From contig NZ_CP031598.1 of assembly GCF_008728195.1 (NCBI RefSeq), forward strand, positions 3,162,001 to 3,226,000: DNA of 64,000 nucleotides, in the 5' to 3' direction. This stretch comes from Roseovarius indicus (GTDB lineage Bacteria > Pseudomonadota > Alphaproteobacteria > Rhodobacterales > Rhodobacteraceae). Below are positions 27,650 through 36,576 of the stretch, one piece after another. The notes beneath the pieces are model-generated. The model worked only from the letters and a program-made list of their open reading frames with translations. It was not told the origin of the DNA and did not search any database. The translations under genes and the position numbers were made by a program. Every line of letters begins with the position of its first letter. Position 1 is the first letter of the stretch.

Positions 27650-29854
27650 ATGCACACGACCGTTGCACCGACCCAAGCCGTTTCACAGCGTTTCGCGCCA
27701 ATCGTTTTCGTCCTGACGCTGTTTCTCAGCGCGTCGCTGCTGTTTTTCGTGCAACCCCTGTTCACCCGGGTAGTCCTGCCGCATGTGGGCGGCTCGCCGG
27801 CGGTGTGGACCACGGCGATGCTGTTCTTCCAGACCATCCTCATCGCGGGCTACCTCTATGCCCACGTGCTGACCCGCCTGCTGCCCGTGCGCGGCCAGGT
27901 TCTGGTGCACCTGGCCGTCTGGGCGGCGGCCCTGCTCAGCCTGCCGCTCGGCGTGCCCGAAGGCTGGCAGCTCGACCCGACCGGCTCGACCGCGTGGCAG
28001 ACGCTTCTGCTCTTCGCGGCCGGGGTCGGCCTGCCCTTCTTCGCGCTCTCGGCCAACGCACCGCTGATCCAGTTCTGGTACAGCCGCAGCGGCGGGCCCT
28101 CGGCGCATGATCCCTATTTCCTCTACGGTGCCTCCAACCTCGGTTCGCTCATCGCCCTGCTCGGCTTCCCGCTCGCCGCCGAGCCGATCCTCGGCGCCAG
28201 CGCCATAGGTCTGGTCTGGGCCGTAGGTTTCGTGGCCCTGGGTGGCGCGCTCGCGCTCAGCGGGCTCTTCACCCAGGGCCCCGCGGCCGTCACCCCGAAA
28301 GACCACAAATGCGCCACGCGCAACTCGGCATGGCAGGTGGCCCAGTGGGGGTTCCTCGCCTTCATCCCGTCCTCGCTGATGCTGGGGATCACGCTCAAGA
28401 TCAGCATCGACATGGGCTCCTTCCCGCTGGTCTGGGTGGTGCCGCTGGCGCTCTACCTCTTCACCTTCGTACTGGCCTTCTCGAACCGGCGCGTCCTCTC
28501 GGACCGCACGGTCAGGATTATCGCGGCCCTCTCCCTCGCCGTGCTCAGCCTCTACGTGCTGGGCTTCCACGGCTCCTACCTGGAATGGGAAGAGGTCGGC
28601 GTCCTGCTGCTGTGCTTCTTCAGCATCACGCTCTTCGCCCATCGCCGGCTCTATGCCGCGCGCCCGGCCGGCCACGGGCTGACGGGCTTCTACCTGACCA
28701 TGTCGGTGGGCGGGGCGCTCGGCGGGCTCTTCAACTCGCTCATCGCGCCGGTCGCCTTCTCCGGGCTGCATGAACTGCTGATCACGACCGTGCTGGCCGT
28801 GCTGCTCTTCATTCCCTTCGCCGCAAGCGCCGGCGAGACGCTCGCGAAACTCGCCCGCGGCGGCGCCACCGGGCTGGCCCTCGCCATGCCCGCGATCCTG
28901 ACCGGACTGGTGGCCGGTGACCCTGGGCATTGGACAGCGGTGCTCCTCATCCTCTTCATCGGTGCGATCCTCGCCCTCGCCTGGATGCGCCGCGACCCGC
29001 TGGGCTGCTTCGGCGCCGGCGTGGTCGTTCTGGTGACGGGCCTGATGCATGTGCCCGACGGCTCGGTCTGGCGCGATCGCAGCTTCTTCGGAACCCATGT
29101 CATCGTAGAGGATGTCGGCCTGCGCCTCTACGGCAACGGCACCACCGTCCACGGGGCCCAGCGGCTGGCCGACGACGACGCCGAGCGCCCCGAACCGCTC
29201 TATTATTACCACCGCAACGGGCCGATGGCGCAGGTTCTGACCTCCGCCCGCGGCACCGCCGCCGACACCGTCGGCGTGCTGGGGCTCGGCGTGGGCTCGC
29301 TGGCCTGCTACAAGCAGCCGGGGCAGAACTGGCACTTCTACGAAATCGACAGCCTCGTCGACAAGATCGCCCGCTCGCCGGAATATTTCCGCTTCCTGTC
29401 GGCCTGCGCCCCCGAGGCCCCCACCCATATGGGCGACGGGCGGATGGTGCTCGCCCGCCAGAAAGACCTCGCCTTCGACGTTCTGGTGATCGACGCCTAC
29501 AGCTCCGACGCGGTTCCGGTGCACCTCACCACCAACGAGGCGATGCAGCTCTACCTCGACCGGCTCTCGCCCGACGGGATCCTGCTCTACCACATCTCCA
29601 ACCGGTATTACGACATCGACATACCGCTCGCCCGCTCGGCAGCCGACCTCGGGCTCTCGGCGCGCGTCCAGCACTACCAGGCCAACGTGTCCGAAGACCC
29701 CGGCGATTCCAGCTCGAGCGTGGTGATGATCGCCCGCTCCCCCGACGCCTTCGGAGAGCTGAACGACGACCCGCGCTGGAAAATCCTGGAAAGCGACGGC
29801 GGCCGCGTCTGGACAGACGACTACGCCAACCTCATCTCGATCATGACCCGCTGA
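27650..29854 (+). CDS. Membrane-fused spermidine synthase-like protein
   Basis: A 734-residue fusion. Residues from about 20 to 460 form roughly 11-12 transmembrane helices (LTLFLSASLLFFVQPLFTR opens the first). The C-terminal 230 residues are a Rossmann spermidine-synthase-like domain with VGVLGLGVGSLACY, FYEIDSLVDKIA, GDGRMVL and LVIDAYSSDAVPVHL, and NEAMQLYLDRLSPDGILLYHIS. The aminopropyl-transfer residues are not obvious, so it may methylate or bind another ligand. Its stop overlaps the convergent PIN gene by 14 bp. Confidence 0.85.
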   Translation: MHTTVAPTQAVSQRFAPIVFVLTLFLSASLLFFVQPLFTRVVLPHVGGSPAVWTTAMLFFQTILIAGYLYAHVLTRLLPVRGQVLVHLAVWAAALLSLPLGVPEGWQLDPTGSTAWQTLLLFAAGVGLPFFALSANAPLIQFWYSRSGGPSAHDPYFLYGASNLGSLIALLGFPLAAEPILGASAIGLVWAVGFVALGGALALSGLFTQGPAAVTPKDHKCATRNSAWQVAQWGFLAFIPSSLMLGITLKISIDMGSFPLVWVVPLALYLFTFVLAFSNRRVLSDRTVRIIAALSLAVLSLYVLGFHGSYLEWEEVGVLLLCFFSITLFAHRRLYAARPAGHGLTGFYLTMSVGGALGGLFNSLIAPVAFSGLHELLITTVLAVLLFIPFAASAGETLAKLARGGATGLALAMPAILTGLVAGDPGHWTAVLLILFIGAILALAWMRRDPLGCFGAGVVVLVTGLMHVPDGSVWRDRSFFGTHVIVEDVGLRLYGNGTTVHGAQRLADDDAERPEPLYYYHRNGPMAQVLTSARGTAADTVGVLGLGVGSLACYKQPGQNWHFYEIDSLVDKIARSPEYFRFLSACAPEAPTHMGDGRMVLARQKDLAFDVLVIDAYSSDAVPVHLTTNEAMQLYLDRLSPDGILLYHISNRYYDIDIPLARSAADLGLSARVQHYQANVSEDPGDSSSSVVMIARSPDAFGELNDDPRWKILESDGGRVWTDDYANLISIMTR

Positions 29855-30386
29855 GCGCCTTGCCCAGCCGCGGCAGCTTCGCCTTCTTCAGAAGCTGCCG
29901 CATCTCCCAGATCTGACCCGAAAGCCGGTTCGCATCGGCCAGCACGCTCTCGGCCGCCCCGGCCACCAGCCCCGGCTCGGCCTTCCAGTGACCCAGCAGG
30001 AACCCGTCCGGATCGGCCCGCGCCACGCCCTCCTCGGCCAGCACGTTGCGCGGGAAATCCTTGACGTTCAGCGTCAGGATCAGGTCGGCCGACCCCGCCA
30101 CCGCCGCCGCCAGCACATGAATATCCGCCGGATCGGGCAGCCACAACCGGCTCTCCAGCGACGGCGGCCAGCTCACCTCGGCCTCGGGCCACTCGACCCC
30201 AAGCATCGCCGCCTCGGCGCCCGCCTGTGCCACGCCCTCGGGGCCCAGCTTGGCCGCGGCCCGCTGCCATTCCTCGATGATCCGCGCCGACCAGAGCGGC
30301 GTGAAAAGCCCCGTCTTCGCCACCCTCAGCAGCATCTGCCGCATCACCGTCGGGTAGATGACGCAGGTATCCAACACCGCCTTCAT
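29841..30386 (-). CDS. PIN-domain ribonuclease-like protein
   Basis: A 181-residue protein with a PIN fold. The acidic set is D6 in AVLDTCVIYP, the Glu in SARIIEEW, and Asp residues in LPDPADIHVLAAA and TLNVKDFPRN. It resembles stand-alone PIN proteins of alphaproteobacteria rather than VapC toxins: the protein is longer than VapC and no antitoxin gene adjoins it. GGAGGG supports the ATG at 30386. A REP-like repeat lies just upstream. Confidence 0.85.
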   Translation of the reverse strand: MKAVLDTCVIYPTVMRQMLLRVAKTGLFTPLWSARIIEEWQRAAAKLGPEGVAQAGAEAAMLGVEWPEAEVSWPPSLESRLWLPDPADIHVLAAAVAGSADLILTLNVKDFPRNVLAEEGVARADPDGFLLGHWKAEPGLVAGAAESVLADANRLSGQIWEMRQLLKKAKLPRLGKALSGS

Positions 30387-30398
30387 GCGCCGCCCTCC

Positions 30399-30434
30399 GC
30401 GAGGCAGCCCGCAAGGGCTGACGAGCACCGCCCC
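30399..30434. repeat. REP-like repeat, CAGCC/GGCTG family
   Basis: GCGAGGCAGCCCGCAAGGGC and following TGACGAGCACCGCCCC form a unit with stem CAGCCC/GGGCTG and loop GCAA. Two close copies lie at 55418-55490. It fills most of the 49-bp gap between the PIN gene and the RlmI-like gene. Confidence 0.75.
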
Positions 30435-30435
30435 C

Positions 30436-31632
30436 TCAAAGCCGGAAAAACAGCGCCTTCAGATACGCCGTCTCCGCCAGGTTCGGATGCTGCGGATGAT
30501 CCGGCCCCGCGAACCCGGTATGTATGAGCGGCCCCGCACGCCCCGCCCGGCCGATCCCCCGCAGGCACGCCGACCGGAACTTCGCAAGATCGGCGGCATG
30601 GGAACAGGAGCACAAGCCCAGTATCCCGCCCTCGGCCACCAGCGGCGCCGCCAGCCGGGCGACCCGCTCATAGGCCCTGAGACCCGCCTCCAGCGCCTGT
30701 TTCGACGGCGCAAAGGCCGGCGGATCGCAAATCACCATGTCGAACCGCGCCCCCTCCTCGGCCAAAGCGGTCAACGCCTCGAACGCGTCCGCCTTCCGCG
30801 TCTCGAACCGCCCGGCGGCACCCATCTTCTCGGCGCCGGCCCTTGCCAGCTCCAGCGCCGGCTCCGAGCCGTCCACCGCCAGCGCACTCTCCGCCCCCGC
30901 GGCCAGCGCCGCCAGGGAAAACCCGCCCACGTGGGCAAAGACGTCCAACACCCGCGCGCCCTTCGCCATCCTTGCCGCAAAGGCATGGTTCGGCCGCTGG
31001 TCGTAGAAGAGCCCCGTCTTCTGCCCGCCCGTCAGGTCGGCCATATAAACGGCCCCGTTCATCGGCACTTCGACGGGCCCAACCGGCGCCGCACCTTCCA
31101 GAACCGCGCTCTCGTCATCCAGCCCCTCGAGCCCGCGCGCCCGGCCCCCGGCATTCTTCAGCATCGTGGTCACGCCCGTCACCTCCCGCAACGCCGCCAC
31201 CAGCTCCGGCAGCAGCGCCTCGGCCCAGGCCGCGTTGGGCTGGATCACGGCAACATCCCCGAACCGGTCGATCACCACCCCCGGCAGACCGTCGCCCTCG
31301 GCATGGATCAGCCGGTAGTACGGCGCATCGTAAAGCTTCTCCCGCAACGCCAGCGCCCGCGCCAGCCGCTCGCGCAGCCACGCCTCGCCAATCTCCGCGC
31401 TCGTATCGAGATCCAGAACCCGGCCCATGATCCGGGACTTCGGGTTCACCGCCACCAGCGCCAGCGGCTCCCGCCCGGCATCCTCCAGCACCGCGATGCT
31501 TCCGGGCGCAATCGCCTTGGTCCGGCGGTCGGTCACCAGTTCATTGTCAAACACCCACGGCGCCCCGTGCCGGATGGCGCGGGCATTGGCTTTGGGTTTC
31601 AGGCGGATCACGGGCAAAGAGGATGGCGTCAT
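30436..31632 (-). CDS. RlmI-like 23S rRNA methyltransferase (PUA + Rossmann)
   Basis: A 398-residue class I SAM methyltransferase. An N-terminal PUA domain (about 1-75, with HGAPWVFDNEL) is followed by a linker and the catalytic domain with TGLFYDQRPN, VLDVFAHVGGFSLAA, AVDGSEPALELAR and the catalytic-type motif ICDPPAFAPSKQAL. This matches RlmI/YccW-type 5-methylcytosine methyltransferases of 23S rRNA. The modified base is inferred from family only. Confidence 0.88.
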   Translation of the reverse strand: MTPSSLPVIRLKPKANARAIRHGAPWVFDNELVTDRRTKAIAPGSIAVLEDAGREPLALVAVNPKSRIMGRVLDLDTSAEIGEAWLRERLARALALREKLYDAPYYRLIHAEGDGLPGVVIDRFGDVAVIQPNAAWAEALLPELVAALREVTGVTTMLKNAGGRARGLEGLDDESAVLEGAAPVGPVEVPMNGAVYMADLTGGQKTGLFYDQRPNHAFAARMAKGARVLDVFAHVGGFSLAALAAGAESALAVDGSEPALELARAGAEKMGAAGRFETRKADAFEALTALAEEGARFDMVICDPPAFAPSKQALEAGLRAYERVARLAAPLVAEGGILGLCSCSHAADLAKFRSACLRGIGRAGRAGPLIHTGFAGPDHPQHPNLAETAYLKALFFRL

Positions 31633-31707
31633 GCCGTCCCCATAAGCCCTTTCCCCGATGCGGGAAAGCTCAGAGTTCCGTCAGGCACCTGCTATCGCAC
31701 CCGGCGC

Positions 31708-31983
31708 TCAGTCCCGCTCGCGCGACCGCCAGCCGCCCCGCCGCCGCGGCTTGCCCGCGGTCTCCAGCCCCTGCCGCAGAACCGCGGTCATCGGGTGATC
31801 GGGAAACTCCCCCTCGCGCCGCGCCAGGTGCGCCTCGATCGCCGGCCTGGTCTCCTGCCCCTCGGGCAGCGACAGAGCCCAGTCGAGAAAGACCGACCGG
31901 CACTCCCCCTCGGTGATCCCCTCGATCCGATAGGATTCCCGGATCAGCCCTTTCGGGTCCAGCGGGTCGCGCTCTCTGCTCAT
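31708..31983 (-). CDS. Small conserved protein coupled to glnE
   Basis: A 91-residue soluble protein, MSRERDPLDPKGLIRESYRI then EGITEGECRSVFLDWALSL and HPMTAVLRQGLE, with a basic tail RRRGGW. Its ATG overlaps the glnE stop by 4 nt (ATGA), so translation is coupled. I do not recognise a characterised family. A stem CTTTCCC/GGGAAAG follows its stop in the gap before the RlmI-like gene. Confidence 0.75.
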   Translation of the reverse strand: MSRERDPLDPKGLIRESYRIEGITEGECRSVFLDWALSLPEGQETRPAIEAHLARREGEFPDHPMTAVLRQGLETAGKPRRRGGWRSRERD

Positions 31984-34769
31984 GCCTCGTCCTTTCCCTC
32001 GTCCGCCAGCGCGGCATCGATGATCTCCGCCGCGGCCCCCGTCACCTCGACGAGCCGCGCCTGCACCTCGTCCAGCGTCTCGGCCTTCGTCTCCCGCAGC
32101 AGGAAGGCCGTCGCCCCCTCGCCAAGGTTCACCGGATCGAGCGGCTTGTCGGTCAGCAATCGCGCCGCCTGCAACACGCACCAGCAAAGCCCATAAGCCT
32201 CGGCCAGCGCTGCCCGGTCCGCGTCATCCAGCCAGCCGATTGCGACACAGGCCCCGAGCCCCGCCGCCACGTCCCGCCCCGGCTCGGCCGCCATCAGCGC
32301 GCCGGCCTGCGCCACCAGCTCGATCTCCTGCATCCGGCCCGGGCCCAGCTTGGTGTCCCACGCCCCCGCCGGGCTCTTCGCCTCGGCGATCCGCCGGCGC
32401 ATGTCGGCCACGCCGGACAATACCCGCTCCCTTGCGCCCTTCTCCGTCAGCAACTCGCAGCGGAACGCCTCGAAGTCCCCGGCCAGTTCCCCGGGTCCCG
32501 CAATCACCCGTGCCCGCGTCAGCGCCAGATGCTCCCACACCCACGCCTCGCCCTTCTGATACTCCTGGAACGACGGCCAGCCGGTTGCCACCGGCCCCTG
32601 GTTGCCCGACGGCCGCAGCCGCATGTCGACCTCGTAAAGCCGCCCCTCGGCCATCGGCGCGGTCAGCGCGGTGATCAGCGCCTGCGTCAGCCGCGCATAA
32701 TAGGTCCGCGACGCCAGCGGCCGCCGCCCGTCGGAACTTTCCTCCCCCGCCGCATCGTAAAGCACGATCAAATCAAGGTCCGACGTCGCATTCAGCTTCG
32801 CCGCCCCCAGCGAGCCCATGCCCAGCACCACCGCGCCCCGCCCCGGCGGCGGCCCGTGCTTGCCCGCAAACTGGTCGACCACCACCGGCCAGAGTGCCCC
32901 GATCACCGCCTCGGCCAGCTCGGCATATTGCGTCCCGGCCTCGTCGGCATCGATCAGCCCCCGCAAGTGATGCACCCCGATCCGGAAATGCCACTCCTTG
33001 CACCACCGCCGCGCCGCATCCAGCCGGCGCTCGTAATCCTCGTCCGCCTCGAACCGCCCGACAACCTCTGCCTCCAGCGCTTCCCGCCCCGGCCACTTGG
33101 CAAAGAAATCCCCGGCAATGACGGCGTCAAACACGCCCGCATTCCGCGACAGATGCGCCGCCAGCGACGGCGACGTGCCGGCAATATCCACCAGCAGGTC
33201 AACCAACTGCGGGTTCGCCTCGAACAGCGAGAACACCTGCACCCCCGCCGGCAGCCCCCGCAGGAACCCGTCAAACGCCAGCAGCGCCTCGTTCGGCTCC
33301 ATCGATTTCGCCAGCTTCGCCAGCAGTTCCGGCTTCAACCGGTTGAAAATCTCCACCGCCCGACTCGACCGCAGCGCCGGATAGCTGGGCCACCCGGCGA
33401 TAATGTCCTGGTCGAGCTCCGCCCCGATCTCCTCGGCCTCGCCCGCATCCTCCGGCGCAAAGAAGCTCTCGATCGTCTCGTGCACCTCGGTCAGCCGCCC
33501 CAGCAGCGCCGTCTCCATCTCGCCCCGCTCACAATCCATGAACGCCGCCAGCCGCTCGAACTCCTCGTCGCTTGTCGGCAGGTCATGGGTCTGCTGATCC
33601 CGCAGCATCTGCAACCGGTGCTCCACCTCCCGGTGCTCCCGGTAATGCCGCGTCAGCATCTCGGCCGCGTCGCCGGGCACCCAGCCCTTCTCCGCCAGCC
33701 GCGCCAGCCCCTCCACCGTGCCGCGCACCCGCAGATCAGGGTCGCGCCCGCCCGAAATCAGCTGCCGCGTCTGGGTGAAGAACTCGATCTCCCGAATGCC
33801 CCCGCGCCCCAGCTTCATGTCATGCCCCGGCAGGCTCAGCCGCCCGCCCAGCCCCTTATGCTCCCGAATGCGCAGCCGCATGTTATGCGCGTCCTCGATC
33901 GCGGCGAAATCCAGGTGCTTGCGCCAGACGAACGGCTTAAGCGTCGCCAGGAAACCCTCCCCCGCCGCGATATCCCCGGCACAGGCCCGCGCCTTGATAT
34001 AGGCGGCGCGCTCCCACGTGCGGCCCAGGCTTTCGTAATAGGTCTCCGCCGCCGCCATCGCCATGCAGACCGGCGTGACCGACGGATCGGGCCGAAGCCG
34101 CAGATCGGTCCGAAAGACATAGCCCTCGGCGGTCTTATCATTGAGCGTCGCCGCCATCTTCCGCGTCGCCCGCACGAAGGCGGCGCGTGCGTCGTGATAG
34201 TCGTCCTTATCGAACCGGGTCTCGTCGAACAGGCAGATCAGGTCGATGTCCGAGCTGTAATTCAGCTCCCCCGCCCCCATCTTGCCCATCGCCAGCACCG
34301 TCATGCCGCCGGCACTGTCCAGCTCGTCCTCGCCCACCCCCGGCAGCTTCCCGCGCCGGATCTCCACGCCGATCGCGGCCCGCAGCGCCACCTGCACCGC
34401 CGCATCGGCAAAGCGTGTCAGGTGCCCCGTCACCTCCTCCAGCGCCCAGACCCCGGCCAGGTCCGCCAGCCCCGTCAGCAGCGCCACGCGCCGCTTGGCC
34501 TGCCGCAAGCCCTTGGCCACCCCGTCCGGCGCCGTCTCCCGGATCTCCGCCAGAACCGCCTCCAGCGCGGCCTCCGGCGCGTCCAGCGCCCCCGGCAACC
34601 ACGCCGTTTCCTTTTCGCACAGCGTGCGCAGGTAGGGGCTGCACCCGGCCGCCCCCTCGATCAGCTCCCCCGGCTCGGGCGCCACATCCGGAAACCGGGC
34701 GCGCGTTTCCACCCCCTGGTCTGGTTCAAACGGGCGCGGGCAGCGGGTCATGCGGTCGGTAAAACTCAT
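31980..34769 (-). CDS. glnE: Bifunctional glutamine synthetase adenylyltransferase/deadenylase
   Basis: A 929-residue GlnE with two nucleotidyltransferase halves. The N-terminal half has GMGKMGAGELNYSSDIDLIC and the C-terminal half has GMGSLGAAKLNATSDLDLIV, each the GxG...D-x-D signature, plus a PII-responsive linker and LGRGGIREIEFFTQ / LGPGRMQEIELVAQ. It adds or removes AMP on glutamine synthetase according to nitrogen status signalled by PII. The start at 34769 gives MSFTDRMTRCP; no strong ribosome site is seen, so an ATG further upstream (up to 34880) is not excluded. Confidence 0.95.
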   Translation of the reverse strand: MSFTDRMTRCPRPFEPDQGVETRARFPDVAPEPGELIEGAAGCSPYLRTLCEKETAWLPGALDAPEAALEAVLAEIRETAPDGVAKGLRQAKRRVALLTGLADLAGVWALEEVTGHLTRFADAAVQVALRAAIGVEIRRGKLPGVGEDELDSAGGMTVLAMGKMGAGELNYSSDIDLICLFDETRFDKDDYHDARAAFVRATRKMAATLNDKTAEGYVFRTDLRLRPDPSVTPVCMAMAAAETYYESLGRTWERAAYIKARACAGDIAAGEGFLATLKPFVWRKHLDFAAIEDAHNMRLRIREHKGLGGRLSLPGHDMKLGRGGIREIEFFTQTRQLISGGRDPDLRVRGTVEGLARLAEKGWVPGDAAEMLTRHYREHREVEHRLQMLRDQQTHDLPTSDEEFERLAAFMDCERGEMETALLGRLTEVHETIESFFAPEDAGEAEEIGAELDQDIIAGWPSYPALRSSRAVEIFNRLKPELLAKLAKSMEPNEALLAFDGFLRGLPAGVQVFSLFEANPQLVDLLVDIAGTSPSLAAHLSRNAGVFDAVIAGDFFAKWPGREALEAEVVGRFEADEDYERRLDAARRWCKEWHFRIGVHHLRGLIDADEAGTQYAELAEAVIGALWPVVVDQFAGKHGPPPGRGAVVLGMGSLGAAKLNATSDLDLIVLYDAAGEESSDGRRPLASRTYYARLTQALITALTAPMAEGRLYEVDMRLRPSGNQGPVATGWPSFQEYQKGEAWVWEHLALTRARVIAGPGELAGDFEAFRCELLTEKGARERVLSGVADMRRRIAEAKSPAGAWDTKLGPGRMQEIELVAQAGALMAAEPGRDVAAGLGACVAIGWLDDADRAALAEAYGLCWCVLQAARLLTDKPLDPVNLGEGATAFLLRETKAETLDEVQARLVEVTGAAAEIIDAALADEGKDEA

Positions 34770-34854
34770 GGCGCCAGTGATACAGCGCCGCCGGGTCTGG
34801 TCAATGCCGCGCCGCTGCAATATCCCAACCCCGACCAAGACGGAGCCGCGCCCC

Positions 34855-35322
34855 ATGTCCAAATCCCTCAAACGCGTCACCCGCGCCCTTCAGGACGGCG
34901 GCCTCGACACCCAGCCCGTCGAAGTGGGCCAGGCCACGACCGCCCAGATGGCCGCCGACCTCGTCGGCTGCACCACCGACCAGATCGCCAAGTCGATCAT
35001 CTTCCGCGGCGAGGAGAGCGGCGCCGCCATCCTCTTCATCACCGCCGGCGGCAACCGGGTCGATGACGCCAAGGCCAGCGCGCTGGCGGGCGAACCCCTC
35101 GGCAAGGCCGACGCCGCCCTGATCCGCGCCCAGACCGGCTTTGCCATCGGCGGCGTCTCGCCCGTGGGCCACCTCACGTCTCCCCGCGCCTTCTTCGACC
35201 CGCGCCTCAACGCCTTCGATCAGGTCTGGGCCGCCGCCGGCACCCCGCGCCACGTCTTCCCCATCGCCCCCGCCGACCTCCTCCGCCTCTCCGGCGCCGA
35301 AGAGGCCGACTTCACGGCCTAG
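34855..35322 (+). CDS. YbaK/EbsC-family aminoacyl-tRNA deacylase
   Basis: A 155-residue YbaK-domain protein. Features are VGCTTDQIAKSIIFRGEESG, the conserved Lys in IAKSI, AGGNRVDDAKASALAGEPL and GFAIGGVSPVGH, ending HVFPIAPADLLRLSGA. Such enzymes hydrolyse mischarged Cys- or Ala-tRNAPro, or related mischarged tRNAs, in trans. The specificity is not readable here. It is divergent from glnE by 85 bp. Confidence 0.88.
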   Translation: MSKSLKRVTRALQDGGLDTQPVEVGQATTAQMAADLVGCTTDQIAKSIIFRGEESGAAILFITAGGNRVDDAKASALAGEPLGKADAALIRAQTGFAIGGVSPVGHLTSPRAFFDPRLNAFDQVWAAAGTPRHVFPIAPADLLRLSGAEEADFTA

Positions 35323-35353
35323 CTACACATCGCATTTTTGCGCCAACCCCGTG

Positions 35354-35400
35354 CTTCTTCTGGCCAAAAATATCCCGGGGGCTTGGGGGCTGGCCCCCAA
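35354..35400 (-). repeat. CCCCCGGGATATTT intergenic element, single minus copy
   Basis: Read on the minus strand: a GGGGGCCAGCCCCC hairpin, then AAGCCCCCGGGATATTTTTGG and CCAGAAGAAG. It shares the CCCCCGGGATATTT core and the AAGAAG end with the copies near 23.6 and 45.8 kb. It occupies the 223-bp gap between the YbaK and DUF2852 genes. Confidence 0.75.
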
Positions 35401-35545
35401 TTTGCGCCATAAAAAACAAGCGCAACGTCCAATAATGTAAAAATCCTTCACATCACCCCTTGCAACCCCCGCCCGCAATCCCGATCTAGGGTATGTGAAA
35501 GACATTCACATTGAAAAGCAACGCTGACCCGAAAGGACACGCCGA

Positions 35546-35974
35546 ATGACCACCGTCGCTTCATCCACCCACGCCACCGGACCGATCGGCTGGCTTCACC
35601 GGGCCGAGGCCTGGCTGGATGACAAGGGCAAGGGCGCATGGATCGCAGCCATGGTGCTCGCCTTCATCCTCTTCTGGCCGGTTGGCCTCGCCCTCCTCGC
35701 CTACATGATCTGGAGCAAGAAAATGACCTGTTCTGTCTCGAAACGTCGCCATCACGGCTACGGTGGCGGCATCAACCGCTCGACCGGCAACGCCGCCTTC
35801 GACGCCTACAAGGCCGACACGCTGGAACGGCTCGAACGCGAGCAGGACAATTTCGAAGCCTTCCTGCAACGCCTCCGCGATGCCCGCGACAAGGCCGAGT
35901 TCGACCAATTCATGGAAGAACGCGCCCGCGCCGCCCGGTCCGACCGCGACGACGAAACCCCGAAAGAGGTGTAA
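35546..35974 (+). CDS. DUF2852 membrane protein
   Basis: A 142-residue protein. A single hydrophobic segment, WIAAMVLAFILFWPVGLALLA, is followed by a basic stretch (WSKKMTCSVSKRRHHGYGGG), NRSTGNAAFDAYKADTLERLE and a charged coiled-coil tail. This is the DUF2852 family of alphaproteobacteria, of unknown function; the topology suggests an inner-membrane anchor with a cytoplasmic coiled coil. AAAGGACACGCCGA precedes the ATG. Confidence 0.85.
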   Translation: MTTVASSTHATGPIGWLHRAEAWLDDKGKGAWIAAMVLAFILFWPVGLALLAYMIWSKKMTCSVSKRRHHGYGGGINRSTGNAAFDAYKADTLERLEREQDNFEAFLQRLRDARDKAEFDQFMEERARAARSDRDDETPKEV

Positions 35975-35995
35975 CGCGCCTCTCCCCCCCCACGG

Positions 35996-36019
35996 CCGGC
36001 CCGGAACTTCCCGGGCCGG
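35996..36019. terminator. Strong hairpin between DUF2852 and RDD genes
   Basis: CCGGCCCGG pairs with CCGGGCCGG over the 6-nt loop AACTTC, 21 bp past the DUF2852 stop and 24 bp before the RDD ATG. No T-run follows, so it may be an mRNA-stability or attenuation hairpin rather than a full terminator. Confidence 0.45.
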
Positions 36020-36043
36020 TTCCCCGTTGATAAAAGGTACCCG

Positions 36044-36493
36044 ATGACCGACTACGCATGGCATATCCCCGATCCGGTGACCCAGCCGGAATTCTACGCC
36101 GACGTGCCGGTGAAGCGGCTGATCGCGTGGGTGGTCGACACGATCATCGTGGCGGTCATCTGCCTGCTGATCCTGCCCTTCACGGCCTTCACCGGCATCT
36201 TCTTCTTCCCGCTCATGATGCTCGTCGTGGGCTTCATCTACCGCGTGCTCACCATCGCCGGGGGCTCCGCCACATGGGGCATGCGCCTCGTCGCGATCGA
36301 GTTCCGCACCCAGGCCGGCCGGCCCTTCGAGTTCGGCATGGCCTTCCTGCACACGCTGGGCTTCTCGATCTCCTGCGCGGTCTTCCTGATCCAGATCGCC
36401 TCGATGGTCCTGATGATCGCCACCCCGCGCGCCCAGGGCGTCACCGACCACCTGCTTGGCACCGTCGCGATCAACAAGCGCGCCCACACGTGA
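36044..36493 (+). CDS. RDD-family membrane protein
   Basis: A 149-residue inner-membrane protein with about three to four helices. The RDD signature appears as VKRLIAWVVDTIIVAVICLL near residue 24 (R and D conserved) and continues with GGSATWGMRLVAIEFRTQAGRP, the family's conserved GxTxGK/MxLGI-like loop. Some RDD proteins act as Na+/H+ antiporters; the role here is unknown. Confidence 0.85.
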   Translation: MTDYAWHIPDPVTQPEFYADVPVKRLIAWVVDTIIVAVICLLILPFTAFTGIFFFPLMMLVVGFIYRVLTIAGGSATWGMRLVAIEFRTQAGRPFEFGMAFLHTLGFSISCAVFLIQIASMVLMIATPRAQGVTDHLLGTVAINKRAHT

Positions 36494-36540
36494 AGGGCGC
36501 GTCACGGTTTCGCACTTGGCGCTCGCGGGGATCGTTGTTA

Positions 36541-36570
36541 TCGTTTCTGTAACAGAACGGACAGAAACGA
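36541..36570. promoter_or_regulatory. 10-bp inverted repeat abutting the bpt start codon
   Basis: TCGTTTCTGT (36541-36550) and ACAGAAACGA (36561-36570) are exact inverted repeats separated by 10 nt, ending 6 bp before the bpt ATG. Within it TTCTGTAACAGAA (36545-36557) is a further palindrome. There is no Shine-Dalgarno in the usual place. It could be an operator with three half-sites or an mRNA hairpin over the start. Confidence 0.6.
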
Positions 36571-36576
36571 CCCTTC

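Noticed and set aside
29841..30386. PIN protein as a VapC toxin
   Set aside because: It is about 50 residues longer than VapC and has no antitoxin gene upstream; the adjoining gap is only a repeat.
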